64,000 nt of DNA from assembly GCA_017165825.1 (NCBI GenBank), contig CM029387.1:2168236-2232235 (forward strand). The letters run 5' to 3'. This stretch comes from Hepsetus odoe (lineage: Eukaryota; Chordata; Actinopteri; Characiformes; Hepsetidae). Below, one piece after another: positions 1 through 11,281 of this stretch; the first letter of the stretch is position 1; every line of letters starts with the position of its first letter. Made by a program: the position numbers and the translations under genes. A model generated the notes under the pieces. The model did no database searches. It was not told the DNA's origin and worked only from the letters and a program-made list of their open reading frames with translations.

Positions 1-202
1 ATGCTGTCGTCATGTGGCGCTCAAAAGATCATACTTCTCACATGAGCCGTACGAAAATGTCACGTTCAGGTGCTTTGCTGGCAGATTGACCTGAAAAACA
101 GCAAGTGTGAAGTTCCATCCTTCCGGGGGAATCCGGTTCCATGTGGCTTACTGTTAAAAAAAATAAAAGGAACAGGGTGGATGTTTTTTTTGTTCATCCA
201 GG

Positions 203-404
203 TACACTTCAAGAGTTCTTGTTATTGTGAACCACTTGTGAACAACATGTGCAGCATGGGGCAGCTATTCAAGGCGCCAGGGAGCAGTGATGGGGACGGT
301 ACCTTGCTCAAGGGTAACTCAGGGCAACCTACTGGTCAGGAATTCGAACCCATGACCTTCTGATTCTGGGGCCAACTCCCTAACCACTAGGCCATTGCTG
401 CCCC
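203..404 (-). repeat. tRNA-derived SINE, reverse copy
   Basis: Read on the minus strand it starts with the tRNA-like head (GGGGCAGCAATGGCCTAGTG), then a B-box-like GGGTTCGAATTCC, then the family body around TACCCTTGAGCAAGGTACCG. The same body recurs about 15 times in this window. The tail is truncated. Confidence 0.85.
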
Positions 405-523
405 ATGTAACACTTAGAGATAAATTATGCTAAACTGAATCTGTGATGAGACGAAAAACTGTAAATTACATTTTTGGCTGAAAAATCATTTTAAAACTTG
501 ATTTCTTTTTTTCTTCCTTCAGT

Positions 524-661
524 ATTCTCCAACCATGACTATGAGTGTGTAACCTGCAAGCGCTCCAAAGTGGTCCAGGGCTGCAAAGAGAGTGGAAAAC
601 ATCAGAGAACCATAATTTTGACTGAGAACAACCTGGAAAAAAACCTCCCACATACAACATG
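524..661 (+). other. Possible terminal exon of an unidentified gene
   Basis: A strong acceptor-like tract (a long pyrimidine run ending TTCCTTCAG at about 521) is followed by about 46 open codons ending in TGA at 659-661. The frame reads YECVTCKRSKVVQGCKESGK in its first half and is cysteine- and lysine-rich. A second short open stretch upstream (73-150) also follows a CAG and reads CWQIDLKNSKCEVPSF. I do not recognise either sequence, and no good donor joins them. Both could be chance, since 46 open codons is not rare. Confidence 0.15.
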
Positions 662-3312
662 ACTCACATATCGTCTTCAACACAGGGTGGACCGGAGACA
701 GCTGATCTTTTGGACAGTCTTTTTTTTTTCTTTCAATGGATGTTGCTTTTGTCACACAGAAAATTGGCCACTTTGGTGCTGGAACTCTCCAAAAGCCACT
801 CTAGGACCAAGTGGACGACACCAAAAACAGGAAAGACAGCCTAAAAACTTCTAATTTATCCACAACATTCCAGTAGACTACCTGAGGATGCCTTTGTCAA
901 AATATTCTCCAGACATTTTTTCTGCATCCGCTGCCTTCAAAATCCTATTTTTTTGGGCTCCTGTTTGCTCTTTTCCGACTATACGAGGGACCATCGGTGA
1001 CCGAGGACATATCTTAAAGACGGACTCACCACTGGGAAAGATGACCCCTTCCATTATACGAAATGTCGTCGATTTATTTAAATGTAGATTATAAGCTACT
1101 ATCGGCTCCCCTTTGTTTGTTCTTTGCTACTTTTGTGATCGGTTTTTAGATTTAACAATCCATGAATTTTATAGTCCTTCTGTATATTACCTGTGTGTGA
1201 GATGTGCTTTATTGTATGTTACCCTCCCCTGAACACATAAACGCCCACAGGTAGGTATGAATAATGGGGTATATAATACGCTTGCTGGACTGCAAATTAA
1301 ACTGGGCTCTGTCCCCCAGTGTCTCCTCCTGTAGCTGTTCATAAGTTCGACATGCTTTCCCATTCAAACCAGTGAGGAACTCCTTGTTTAATTTTATCAA
1401 GACACGTTAGATCATGTGGCCACCACGTGTTGGCTTGATCAACGAGAGATCATTATTTGTATCCAGGCTAGTTCCGCAGCCTTCCTCAGAGTCTGGAGCT
1501 CATACAACAGAAGCAGTCAGCCTTCTCCTCCAAGTGAGCTGAGCAGTTCAGTGATGATAGGCAGGTGGAAGGATCCAAGACTAAAGAGGGAGAAAACTAG
1601 AAACATCCTAAAGGAGGGTGTATCAGAGCACTAAATATGAAAGCCAAAATTGGAGTCAACCCAAAATACTCAATTTTTAGCCTCTGCAGATCATTTCCAG
1701 TGTGTCTCCAGTAGGGCTGGTCCAAATTGTTCAAAACCACTTTATCATTGATGATAAAAACAGAGCAGACACTGTGTCCCCTTGACGTTTGATGGATCGT
1801 CCAAGATATGTAAGTTCGGCAACACCTGAAAACTATAAATCTTGGGTAAAGAACGATGCTAAAACCAGGAGCTCAGAGCCTCAAAGTGGATGGGACTTCT
1901 GGTGCTGCTTCCATCGTGATGCTGGTACTCAGGCTGGTAGCTCAAAAAGTTCTTTAGCTTGATACCCTCATTGCAGCTTTCCATGTTAAAAACCAGCAAA
2001 CTGCCCAAAAAAAACAATAACACACATCAAACAAAGCCAATCAAAGTGCTGATGATTATTCTAATTGACTACACTGTTACCATCTCTGCCTCACATAAAA
2101 GCTTATCTGAAGCAGATGCTACAATTGTGGATTCTATAAGAACATACCGTGCATTGGCCACTTCAGCTGGGCCGCCGACTCACCTGATGGACATGCTGTT
2201 ACGGCAACTCTTTGACGACTTGCCACTTTTGCTTATGCTAGCAAAATTGCTCCGATCAAAAAGTTGGATCTTTTAATAGTTAATTTGAATGTATTTAAAT
2301 ATTTATGTAATGAACATATTCCAAAATATGGTTTGTGGCAGGTTCTCATTAGGTTGAAGGGGATTTTTGTTTCGTAAAGCTTGTCCAGCTTAGCAACAGT
2401 TGCTATGGAACTGTTGGAACATGGATAGATCCACTAGACTTTGGTTATTTAGGGTGAGATTCTCTGTTCTGTGTAAAAAGGCGTTTTGCCGTCCCTTTGC
2501 GAATGGAAAAATTTGATTCAATGGATTCCATTTTCCATTTTGAAGATTTTTCATGAACTGATGTGTAGGTTTGTGAACGGAAAGCAGCAGTAATGGATGA
2601 GTGTGGTCCGCTATGATTGATGGAGACTTGGAATTTTTTTAAAAAGCAGGAATAGGCAGATTTATAAAAACTGGTAGCACATTGAATTTATTTGATTCAA
2701 GCCAATTGATTTTATAATAATTCATTGCATTCATTAAGTGGTGACTGGTTCAAGCAAGTAAATCCAGTAAAATTTTTCAGAGCAGCCAGCCTTTCTTCCT
2801 TCCCCATCTTTATTCTCAGACCATTCAGTTGGATGTCTTCAGTCTTCTCAGGTCTTCTCTACTGTCGCTAGTAATCTGCCATTATGTGTCATTAGGTGCT
2901 TTCTTCCCATCTTTATCATTCTTATGTGTCCAAAAAGTGCACCAGACAGCGATGGACATGATGTTAGTAAATTTGATCTATTTTCATACATTTGTTAACA
3001 CCACAGATCTTTTTTCCTCTTTTTCCCGAAGCTGTTTCAGAGTTTGTTGCCTCCAAAAGGCACTCTGGACCTAAAGCATCTGCTGTGTTCTATTTTTCAC
3101 CCATCAGAATGTATATTGTTTACACTGCTAATCTGACACAAAGCAGAGACGTATGTATGCCTAATTAAATTTTACTGATTAAATTATTTTATCGTCCATA
3201 TGAATTTGATCAACTCTAATTTCTCTGCTCCTCCTCGAAATAAACATATCTAAACATGGTTTGGCATTTTAATTCACACAATGAAAAAATGACCAAGATT
3301 GGAGGATTCAGT

Positions 3313-3318
3313 TTTATT
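3313..3318 (-). terminator. mrpl37 polyadenylation signal
   Basis: AATAAA on the minus strand about 97 bases after the mrpl37 stop codon, the expected place for the 3' end of this transcript. Confidence 0.6.
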
Positions 3319-3414
3319 TTTCTTTTTTAGGAAAGGTAAATGTAAAATATTCAGAAGTGTTCATAAATAAGTCAAGAGTATGGTGTGAAGGCTGCTGTTG
3401 GTTTTTATGGATGT

Positions 3415-6400
3415 TCACGCTGCTCCATGAAGGTAGAGAGCCAGGAACTTCTTGAAGGTTTCAGGCTGATATCCTGATAAACCAGCAGGAACCTGTGGGA
3501 CAACAGGAGAACATGGGGAACATAATTAACCTGCTTTTTTCTGGAATTCTACCCAATCTGGCCCCCAGTCTTAGTCTTGTCTGATTCCAGCCGATGTCTT
3601 CAACTCACCAGGACAGTCAGATGAATGCTAACGATGCTGAGAGGGTGAAAACTGGCATGCACCTCCTCAGAGTCACACAAATGAATCCATCTGGAGAAGC
3701 TCCTACCTGCACAACCTTCTTCTTGATGAGGGGCCGGACCTTGGCGAAATCGTAGAGCAGCTGGTCAGCGTCCACCCAAACCAGGTTCTTCACACCGTTG
3801 TCAGACTCCAGCGCCGTGGTGTTGAGCTGGAAAACCACAAACTGGAAGAGGCGGCCATTGGTACCAACACTCTGCACCACGATGGGCTTCTCCAGGACTT
3901 TGGGCTCATTCTGTAAGAACAAGATACAAAGAGTTGAAAAGATACACCGCATTGGCTCTTCAACGTGTCCACTTAAATGGAAACTTTACTTCCATTTATG
4001 GAGATGGAAACTTCAATTAAAAATGCAAATAAATGGTGTTAAACTGTCAATAATGAACAATCAGTTGATCTTATTTCTATAATATTACCTACCAAAGTGC
4101 TTTTAGTAGTTAGTCCCATTTATTATATCTGAGAATTTTGGGTCAAAAGCTGAAATGTTTTTAAGGTTTACTGTAGTTTTTAAAAAAGTATACGATTATA
4201 ATCACAATTAGAGTTTAGTAACAAACTTTTATTTTGATGAGTCTTGACACAATCATGGTTTAGCTACAGATAAATGGCTGTTTAGGTGATGAATGCCTTA
4301 AACCTGTAGTCGATCATGCAAAGCTCACGTTTCTTTTGAGAGTGTGAAAACACTTGTTGGGCCATCAGCAGTAGCATCGGCTAATCAAATCCAGTTCTCT
4401 TGGTGCTCCCTCCTAAGCGTCTTTCGGCACCACTTTAAATGAAGTGTATGGGTGAATGAATGCCTTGTTAACCGACTCATATACTCAGATTCACCTCACC
4501 TGTTTCTTTTTTGCAAACATCACTGCGTGGAAAACGATCAGCCTGAATAACTCCAATCAGGCGATCAGGTCAGAATTGAAACGGCATTAATGGAATAATT
4601 CCTTCAGTTCACAAATGTCATCCAGAATTAATTCTCACAAGCACGACCTTTGATTACCCACCGTTACAGCGGACACATTATGCACTTCTGAGTTTTGCCT
4701 TGTGTGTTAGAGGTTTTTGTACATGAATGAACAGCGTAATGTTTACAAAGTACCCTCAAAAGGAAGAAATTTAGTTTGGAAAGGAAATTGCTTTTCTCCT
4801 TTGCCTGCGGCGCTGTGATGGCAGCACAGCATGTACTTCTTGAAATCTGTGAGTCATGAGTTTTCCTAACTTCAGACGTTATTATTTGCAGAAATGAGAA
4901 AGAAAAAAAGAAAGTGAAAGTGACTACCCTTGTAATTGTGAAACGCAGCACAGCACAATGAAATTCAACCTCGGCATTTAACCCATACACACAGCAGGGC
5001 ACACAGTGTGCATAAGGCAGAACCGATGGCATGGCGTGAATGGATTCGGAGCATCGAAACGATTGACCAGCTTTTTAAAGAAGGGCGTTAAACACAGGAA
5101 CTCTAACGGTTTAAAGATAAAAACAGGACTGAAAAAGGTGTACAGTGTAAGAAAACCAAGGCCTTTTTGAAACTGAATAAAACTCAAAAGGAGCATCACT
5201 GGTCCCCTCTAATCCTAAATGCTGGAGGAAGTCAAGTTCTTACTCCATAAAGGGCTCGAGCTCGTGCTAGAGCGTTCCCAAAGGCGAACATGATCATCTT
5301 CGCCCGGAGCTGCTCGGCGTAGAGTTTAGGGGCGTTCCCAGTCTCCATCATAAACACAGTGTGAGTGTGAGGGAACGGATAGTCGTCTCTGAAACCTACA
5401 GAAAGAGAAAGAAACATACAGCAGCAGTGCATTACACTGGGAGTGATGAAGGCCACGTTAGTCAGACTATTCTTCCCATTACTGAGACCTTATAGCTTCT
5501 AAATATAAAGAATTACAGCAACATTAACAGAATAAAAGACATCAGAGAGGATTGGTGATTATAGGAACACTGACCGGTGGAGTTTTTCTGATCGTAGACG
5601 TGTGTGCACTGCAGGTCGATGGTGGGGGAAATGGGGTAAAAGGTCTCCAAGACGTGTTCAGATGTAGCCTGGATCTCCTCCTGTCCAGCCACTGCAGGCA
5701 GCGGGCTCGTGCTGTTCAACAAGAGGCCGTTCTGACCTCGAATCTGAAACGAATCCTCACCTGAGAGGACGCAGACATGGGTTACTCCACCTCTCCAAGT
5801 CTATACCCATACTCATGAACAATTTGGAGTTCTTTTGTTGGGGTTTACAAAAGCAGTGAAGCCCTAGAGGCCTAGAGTGATTTTACTACTTAGTATAAAC
5901 AAAAGAATACACAGATTTTTTACATTTATTTCATTACAAATAATAAAATGCTTTAACCTTAACTCAGGCCATGGTGGCCATGCCTTTAAAGAATTAAAAT
6001 TACAGAATGATTATCTTCATTCAGGGGGCAGCGGTGGCCTAGGGCTTAGGGTGTCAGCCGCATGATCGGAGGATCGGGGGTTCAAACCCCTTCCCAATAG
6101 GTTGCCCTGAGGTACCCTTGAGCAAGGTACCGTCCCCATCACTGCTCCCCGGGCGCTTTCAATAGCTGCCCACTGCTGCACAGGTTTGAGTGTGCATGGG
6201 TTAAATGCAGAGGTCCAATTTCGTTGTGGTTCATGTGTGCTGTGCCGTGACCTCGCAATGACGAGGGTTGTCACTTTCACTTTCACTTTTCTGTAACAGC
6301 CTCTTAGATGTGGATGGATGGATGGATTTTTTGGATTACACAATGGTTACTTTCTGTAGCAGCCTAATAAGGGTGGATGGGTAGATAGGTGAATGGGTGG

Positions 6401-9400
6401 ATGGATGGAATCAATACAGAATAAAGATTTTTAGGTGGACTCACCTCTGCGCCAGCTCGCTGCCAGGCTGTATTTCTCTGCCAGCATCCTCTTGGCCAGG
6501 CCGGGATGGGTGACCTGCAGGCCTCCGCACAGGTGCAGCAGGTTGTGCAGGAGAGACGGACTGAAGAAGAACAAAAAGAACAAAACTGCCTTGAAATTTT
6601 TCTGAAGATTAAGCCATTTATGTTATGACAAATGTTTTACTGACTTAATGTGATCCTTAGGATATGGATGACAAATACAACAGAGAAAAGAAGAACGAAA
6701 ATAGAAAAAAAAATGATTTAATACTCTAATCACTGACAGAAAATAGGGCTAGCATAAAAACGACAAACGTCTTTTAAACAGAAATCATTGTGGGGGATTT
6801 TTTTTAGTGTGAACAAATTTTGATTTACATGTATGATCATAAAAAAAATTCTAATATTTATGCCTGTACGTCACATCAGGAAAAACTCTCACACTATAAC
6901 TACCCCAAAAATCAGAATTTTTCCTGCTCTTTCTAAGAAAGCATTCCTGCTAATCACTGGTAACTGCGTCAAATAAGAAATGTACTTCATGAATTTGGGG
7001 CTTCTGTAGTTACTGCATGATGAACACGTCTTCATAATACGAGCCTCAGCTGCCCCAACAAGACACTTAATACACTATCCAGTCCATATTACACTTTATT
7101 AACTTCTATAATGAAATGTCAGCCGAGTTTAGTTTAAGTCACAACCTTTCAACATTCGTGGCAGGCTGGACCACAGCACAGACAGCAAATGGTAGAGGGA
7201 GCAGATAAAAAGGCCTCCAAAGGGCAGCGATAGGCAGAGGCCAGGAGGGGTATCAAAGCTTTGGCAGAGAGACTCCCATGAATAGCAGGCTGCCTGGGGG
7301 CAGAATTAATTAATAAAGGCTTTACGGAGCGGCCCCCCTGCCCGGCCGGCAGACTGTTCCTCATTTAATGACCGTCATTAAATTCAACACCCCGTCAGAA
7401 CAGCGCCAGGCCAAATGCCACTCAACATATTGAGGACACCAAGCCAATTACTGAGCGCCGGGCAGGAGACCGGGGGAGGACACTAAAGCACAAGCTCTGC
7501 CTGGAGACAAAGACGCGACAGTATCAGTAGCTGGTATGGACCGGGACGTTTTCATTCTGCAATGCGTGTTTAACCAGTTCATCCAATGAGATGCTGCTGT
7601 GGATTCTCCCTCTTTCTTCTCCTCCTTGCACTGCTGTGTTTTGGCCACAAGGTGGCACACTTTAACCCTGAGACACTAACAGACCTCCGCAATTCCTTAT
7701 TTATTTATTGATCTACCACAAAAGAGGGTTTTAACATGACTGGATGCCGCAGTCTTAATGCTGCACATTAAAATAATCGGAGCTTTTGTAAAAAAAAACC
7801 TGAATATCCTAAATAAATAAATACATCCCGGACATAATAAACCAAATAGTCGGCTCCCTGCGTCACAGGATTTCCATTTAAGCCAAATGTAGCAGACTGC
7901 TGCAGTGAATCTGCCAAGGAAACACAGTTAAAGAGGAAACTTCTCATATTTCAGCCTCAATAACTGGTTGGTGTGTGTGACCCAAAGCAGGGTTGGTGTG
8001 AAACGGTTCGTTTGTAGAGAAAGTCTGAAAAGCTCCCAGTGTTGGTGAATGGAACTAGACGTCTGGATCTCCCTCTAAGATGTGAAATCATTGTGAAGAC
8101 ATCAGGTGAAGCCTGGGACATTGTTTATCAGAGTTTGGAGAAGGTTTTGACATCCCTGCTGTGAGAATGTCCTGAGCAGGCGTTCTGCTCATCAAGTTAA
8201 GCTTCAGCCCAAACACAGCGAGGCCACCATGCGGAGTGTTCACAGGAGAGATCACTCACCAGAACCTCTCTCTGGGAGGCTTCTTTTCTGTGGTGTCCCA
8301 GAAGCGGGCGTGTCTGATGGCATTCTGAACTCGCTCGTCTTGATTCTCAATCTGATTGGCCGGATCTTGCGTTATCGACATCACCTGAGCCGGTAAACCC
8401 GCCAGGAGCTTGGACTTTGTGAGCCACAGGACCTGCCTCACACCTGAGACACATACAGCAGCAGAACACACACGTTTTATTCACCAGGACGGCAGCAGCG
8501 CACGAACTCCCGAGCTGCTTAGAAGTAAACAAATAGGCAGAAATAAAGATAAACAGTAAACATGACAATTAACTGATCATAAATCTACAAACATCTGTGT
8601 GTGTTCATCACTGGTGTGTTTGGATGGGCTAAACACAGAGCAGGAATTTATTTTTTTTATTTTTTTGTCAGCCAATTACTTTCAACCCTGCATCTGTAGA
8701 GGTTTACAATATCCTGTTGAACTTCTCAGCAGTGGATTTATCCACAAAGAGGGATTTCTCAGTTGAACCTAATAACTTAAGCCCAAAGTCAGGTTTGCCC
8801 AATAGGAGAAGAGCTGGGACGTTACTACTGGAAGCCCCTTAATATTGGCCTTCAGTTATCCAGTTAAACTGAGACGTTTCCAAATGCAGGATTATTGAGT
8901 TAGCCAGATAAATAAAACCTAAAGTTTTAAAGTCTTTCCAACAGGAATGTCCCTCAGCCCTTTTCCTATTGGTCAGGCTGGAATTTGGGCTTAAGACTCA
9001 CTAAACTGGTCCCTGCAATCATCACCACCATCCCCAACATACACATCTCCCTCCATCCATCCATCCATCCATCCCTCCATCCATCCATCCCATCTCCCCA
9101 TCCCATATAGCCCCAAAAGCACACCCCTTCATACACACCCTCCAGGGGGCTGGTTCTCTGGTTGTAGATGTAACAGGGGCTTTCTTTGTGCAGCTGCATC
9201 TCTTCAGGTTTGGGGGATCTGCTCTGTCGGGGGTCTTTCCAGCCCCGCTCCCACGGCGGGAACTCCGGCTTTGCCAGGCCGGGCACGTAGTGCGTCCTCT
9301 CGGCGTAGGAGATCCGCTCGAGGCCGGCGATCCGCGGGGCTTTGGAGCTCAGAGCCGCCCTGAGAGACACACACACCCTCACCTCGGGACAAACACACAC

Positions 9401-9421
9401 ACCGACACCCGCGCTGAACAT
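3415..9421 (-). CDS. mrpl37: Mitochondrial large ribosomal subunit protein mL37
   Basis: This is a structural protein of the mitochondrial 39S ribosomal subunit. Seven coding exons on the minus strand: 9421-9139, 8443-8260, 6560-6445, 5760-5575, 5395-5244, 3910-3707 and 3492-3415. They total 1203 bases, or 400 aa, against 423 in human. All introns are GT-AG and all phases agree. Diagnostic stretches match vertebrate MRPL37: LAKPEFPPWERGWKDPR in exon 1, LWLTKSKLLAGLP in exon 2, HVLETFYPISPTIDLQ in exon 4, QLRAKMIMFAFGNALARA in exon 5, QSVGTNGRLFQFVVFQLNTT in exon 6, and the C-terminus ETFKKFLALYLHGAA. The start ATG at 9421 has A at -3 and opens an Arg-containing, acid-poor N-terminus suited to mitochondrial import. 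An upstream GTG in the same frame was not chosen. Intron 2 carries a possible regulatory island. The family call is secure; the exact start is likely. Confidence 0.96.
4913..5005 (-). repeat. SINE 3' fragment in mrpl37 intron 5
   Basis: AAGTGAAAGTGACTACCCTT followed by the CAGCACAGCACA and AACCCATACACAC elements is the reverse complement of the tail and 3' body of the window's main SINE family. The head is missing. Confidence 0.6.
6025..6290 (+). repeat. tRNA-derived SINE, near full length
   Basis: One of the best copies. It has the head GGGGGCAGCGGTGGCCTAGG, the B-box region GGGGGTTCAAACCCC, the body TGAGGTACCCTTGAGCAAGG, then TTAAATGCAGAGGTCC and a tail of TCACTTTCACTT repeats. It lies in mrpl37 intron 3, antisense to the gene. 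A (GGAT)n run follows at about 6310-6410. Confidence 0.88.
7145..7470. promoter_or_regulatory. Candidate conserved non-coding element, mrpl37 intron 2
   Basis: This is an unusually GC-balanced, repeat-free island between AT-rich flanks. It holds a perfect inverted repeat, TTTAATGAC-C-GTCATTAAA (7364-7382), that reads as two facing homeodomain-type TAATGAC sites. It also has AATTAATTAATAAAGG near 7302 and a GATAA-like motif near 7205. Function is inference; cross-species alignment would decide. Confidence 0.35.
9051..9090. repeat. (ATCC)n microsatellite
   Basis: Ten or so near-perfect ATCC units in mrpl37 intron 1, just downstream of exon 1 in the sense of transcription. Confidence 0.9.
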
Positions 9422-9514
9422 CCTGCACACTCTCAGCGCTAAGGCTGCGGGACAGCGAGCAGAAAACACAGAAAAACTGAAAAAACCACGCGTGACTTTT
9501 ACTGTCAGCTCCGC

Positions 9515-9529
9515 TCAGGGCGCCGCCAT
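9515..9529 (-). promoter_or_regulatory. mrpl37 upstream mini-ORF and ATGGCGGC element
   Basis: On the minus strand AACATGGCGGCGCCCTGA begins 108 bases before the chosen mrpl37 start. It forms a four-codon uORF (ATG GCG GCG CCC TGA) and resembles the AAGATGGCGGC core bound by YY1 that is common near starts of mitochondrial and ribosomal genes. This marks the promoter or 5' UTR. Translation of the uORF is not shown. Confidence 0.4.
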
Positions 9530-9631
9530 GTTGCTGAAACCACGTGGTTTCATTCACGCCGCTCCGCAGCGCCCCCTGCTGTTTCAACAGGAACACATCA
9601 TAGGAAGCGCAGAAACCTATCCGGTCTGGTG

Positions 9632-9879
9632 ATTTCAAGGTGATTTTTCTTGTCATTGTGAAAGACAGCACAACTCTCAGTGAACCACAACGAAATACAT
9701 CATCTGCATTTAACTCACGCCGTGCAACAGGGGCAGCTATTTAAAGCACCTTGGGAAGCAGTGATGGGTACGGTACCTTGCTCGAGGGTACTGCAGGGCA
9801 ACCTACTGGTCTGGGATTCGAACCCACGGCCTTCTGATACTGGGGCCTAGTCCCTAAACACTAGACCACCAATGCCCCA
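9632..9879 (-). repeat. tRNA-derived SINE, reverse copy upstream of mrpl37
   Basis: Ends in the complement of the head (CTAGACCACCAATGCCCC) and carries the conserved ACGGTACCTTGCTCGAGGGT body. It inserted about 200 bases upstream of the mrpl37 start and is a nearly complete copy. Confidence 0.85.
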
Positions 9880-10860
9880 CTACTTCTCCTCAGTATTTAC
9901 ATCAACAAACAAACAAATAAACAATTAACTGCTGTTAAAGTACTTAATTTCTTTATGTACTTATTTTCAGGACAGGAATAAATGGAGACATGATCTGCTG
10001 TGACGACCCCTAAATAGAGAATCCAAAAGAAAAATCATTTATATTTATTTATTTCAAAATATACTTAATGACTTCAAATAATTAACTTACTGTGGTTTTA
10101 TAACTTAATTAATTATTTAACTGCCCACAATTGAAACATGAGATAAATAATGAATTCATTGCAATAAAAAAATCTATATTTATAATCATTGTATTTAATT
10201 ATTAGTTCTTTATTTGACTGCCCATAATTGAACTAAAAATAATAAACACACAATTAGTTTCCTTATTTACTTGTTATTTGTTCTATATGCTTTAGTTATA
10301 TTTATTAGATATTTTTAATTAGGTTTTTTATTTACATTTTAGTTCCAAGTAGATTCAAAAAGTAAAAGCGATTTTTATGAATTTGTATTGACTTAATTTT
10401 AATTTGTTCATTTTTAAAATGATTTTAATGTTGCCACTCATCATATACTCTAGCTTTTGTGGACATATTTTAAAGAAAAGCAGTGATTGGTTGGCTTTCT
10501 AGCTACTAAATCTCACTGGTTGTTGGTGCTCGTACATGTCATAAATCTACACAAATCACTGTTTGAAGGTCCTGTAACGGGAGCTTAACAGCGATTTTAA
10601 AAGCAGTGCTGAATCATTAGACGCTGGGTAAACGAGCGGAGTTTACAAAGCTACAATTTAGCTACCTGCATGTGAGCGCCCCCTAGTGTCCAGTTAACCT
10701 GGAAGACTATATTGAGCTGCAACTCTGAGTTCTCAGTCAGGGCATTTACATTAAACCTCCTGAACAGAATTACATTTATGCACTAAACTTTAATATTAAC
10801 GAAACGTCAATTTATCAAATTAAGCGTCCTGTACGAGAACAGGCAGGGCTGTCCTCTTCA
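9880..10860. other. AT-rich intergenic sequence between mrpl37 and cdcp2
   Basis: Very AT-rich from 9900 to 10440, with no open frame of note. Nothing recognisable was seen apart from the SINE at its left edge. Confidence 0.5.
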
Positions 10861-11190
10861 GTGACTCCAGCCTTTGCTTTATGGTGGGCCGCTATTTATT
10901 GATGGGGGAGATGTTCAACAAGCACCGATGAATAAAGCATCAGTGGTGTTCTTGTCCATGTGATCCTCTGTCTGTTTCCTCACCGTGTTCCTGTCCCTTA
11001 ATAATGGGCAGTGTGTGTGTGTGTGTGTGCGTGTGTGTGTGTATGACAACCGCATTAATATTTCACGCTCGCTCTCCAAACAGCATCATAACAAGCCGCT
11101 GGTGTGCATCTGATAGTGTTCATTAATATGTAGAAGAGAAGGTACTGGGTGGCCCTCGGGTCAGATTACACGCTCAGGCCTGAGCCGAGC
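10861..11190. promoter_or_regulatory. Candidate regulatory island upstream of cdcp2
   Basis: Non-repetitive, GC-balanced sequence 100-420 bases before the cdcp2 start, interrupted by a (GT)n run at about 11011-11042. It contains GCTATTTATTGATGG, AACAAGCACCGATGAATAAAG and GCATTAATATTTCACGC, which look like packed transcription-factor sites. Enhancer or promoter function is inferred from composition and position only. Confidence 0.3.
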
Positions 11191-11281
11191 CTGTAGGGTT
11201 GTGTTACTCTCACTGTCACCTCAGACTTTTCTTTCAGGACATAATTCCTCTTCTTTCTTGACGTAAAAATCTAAACACAGC

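Larger units (their letters stand above)
1..3312. other. Left intergenic region, no confident gene
   Basis: This stretch precedes the 3' end of mrpl37. It holds one reverse-oriented SINE (about 203-404) and a weak exon-like segment at 524-661, listed separately. The rest is AT-rich sequence. Short open frames here (for example 1959-2276 and 2829-3074) have no recognisable domain and are consistent with chance. Confidence 0.5.

Noticed and set aside
9342..9632. Plus-strand frames over mrpl37 exon 1, including a Kozak-like ATG at 9528
   Set aside because: They are antisense to a well-supported exon and show no homology.
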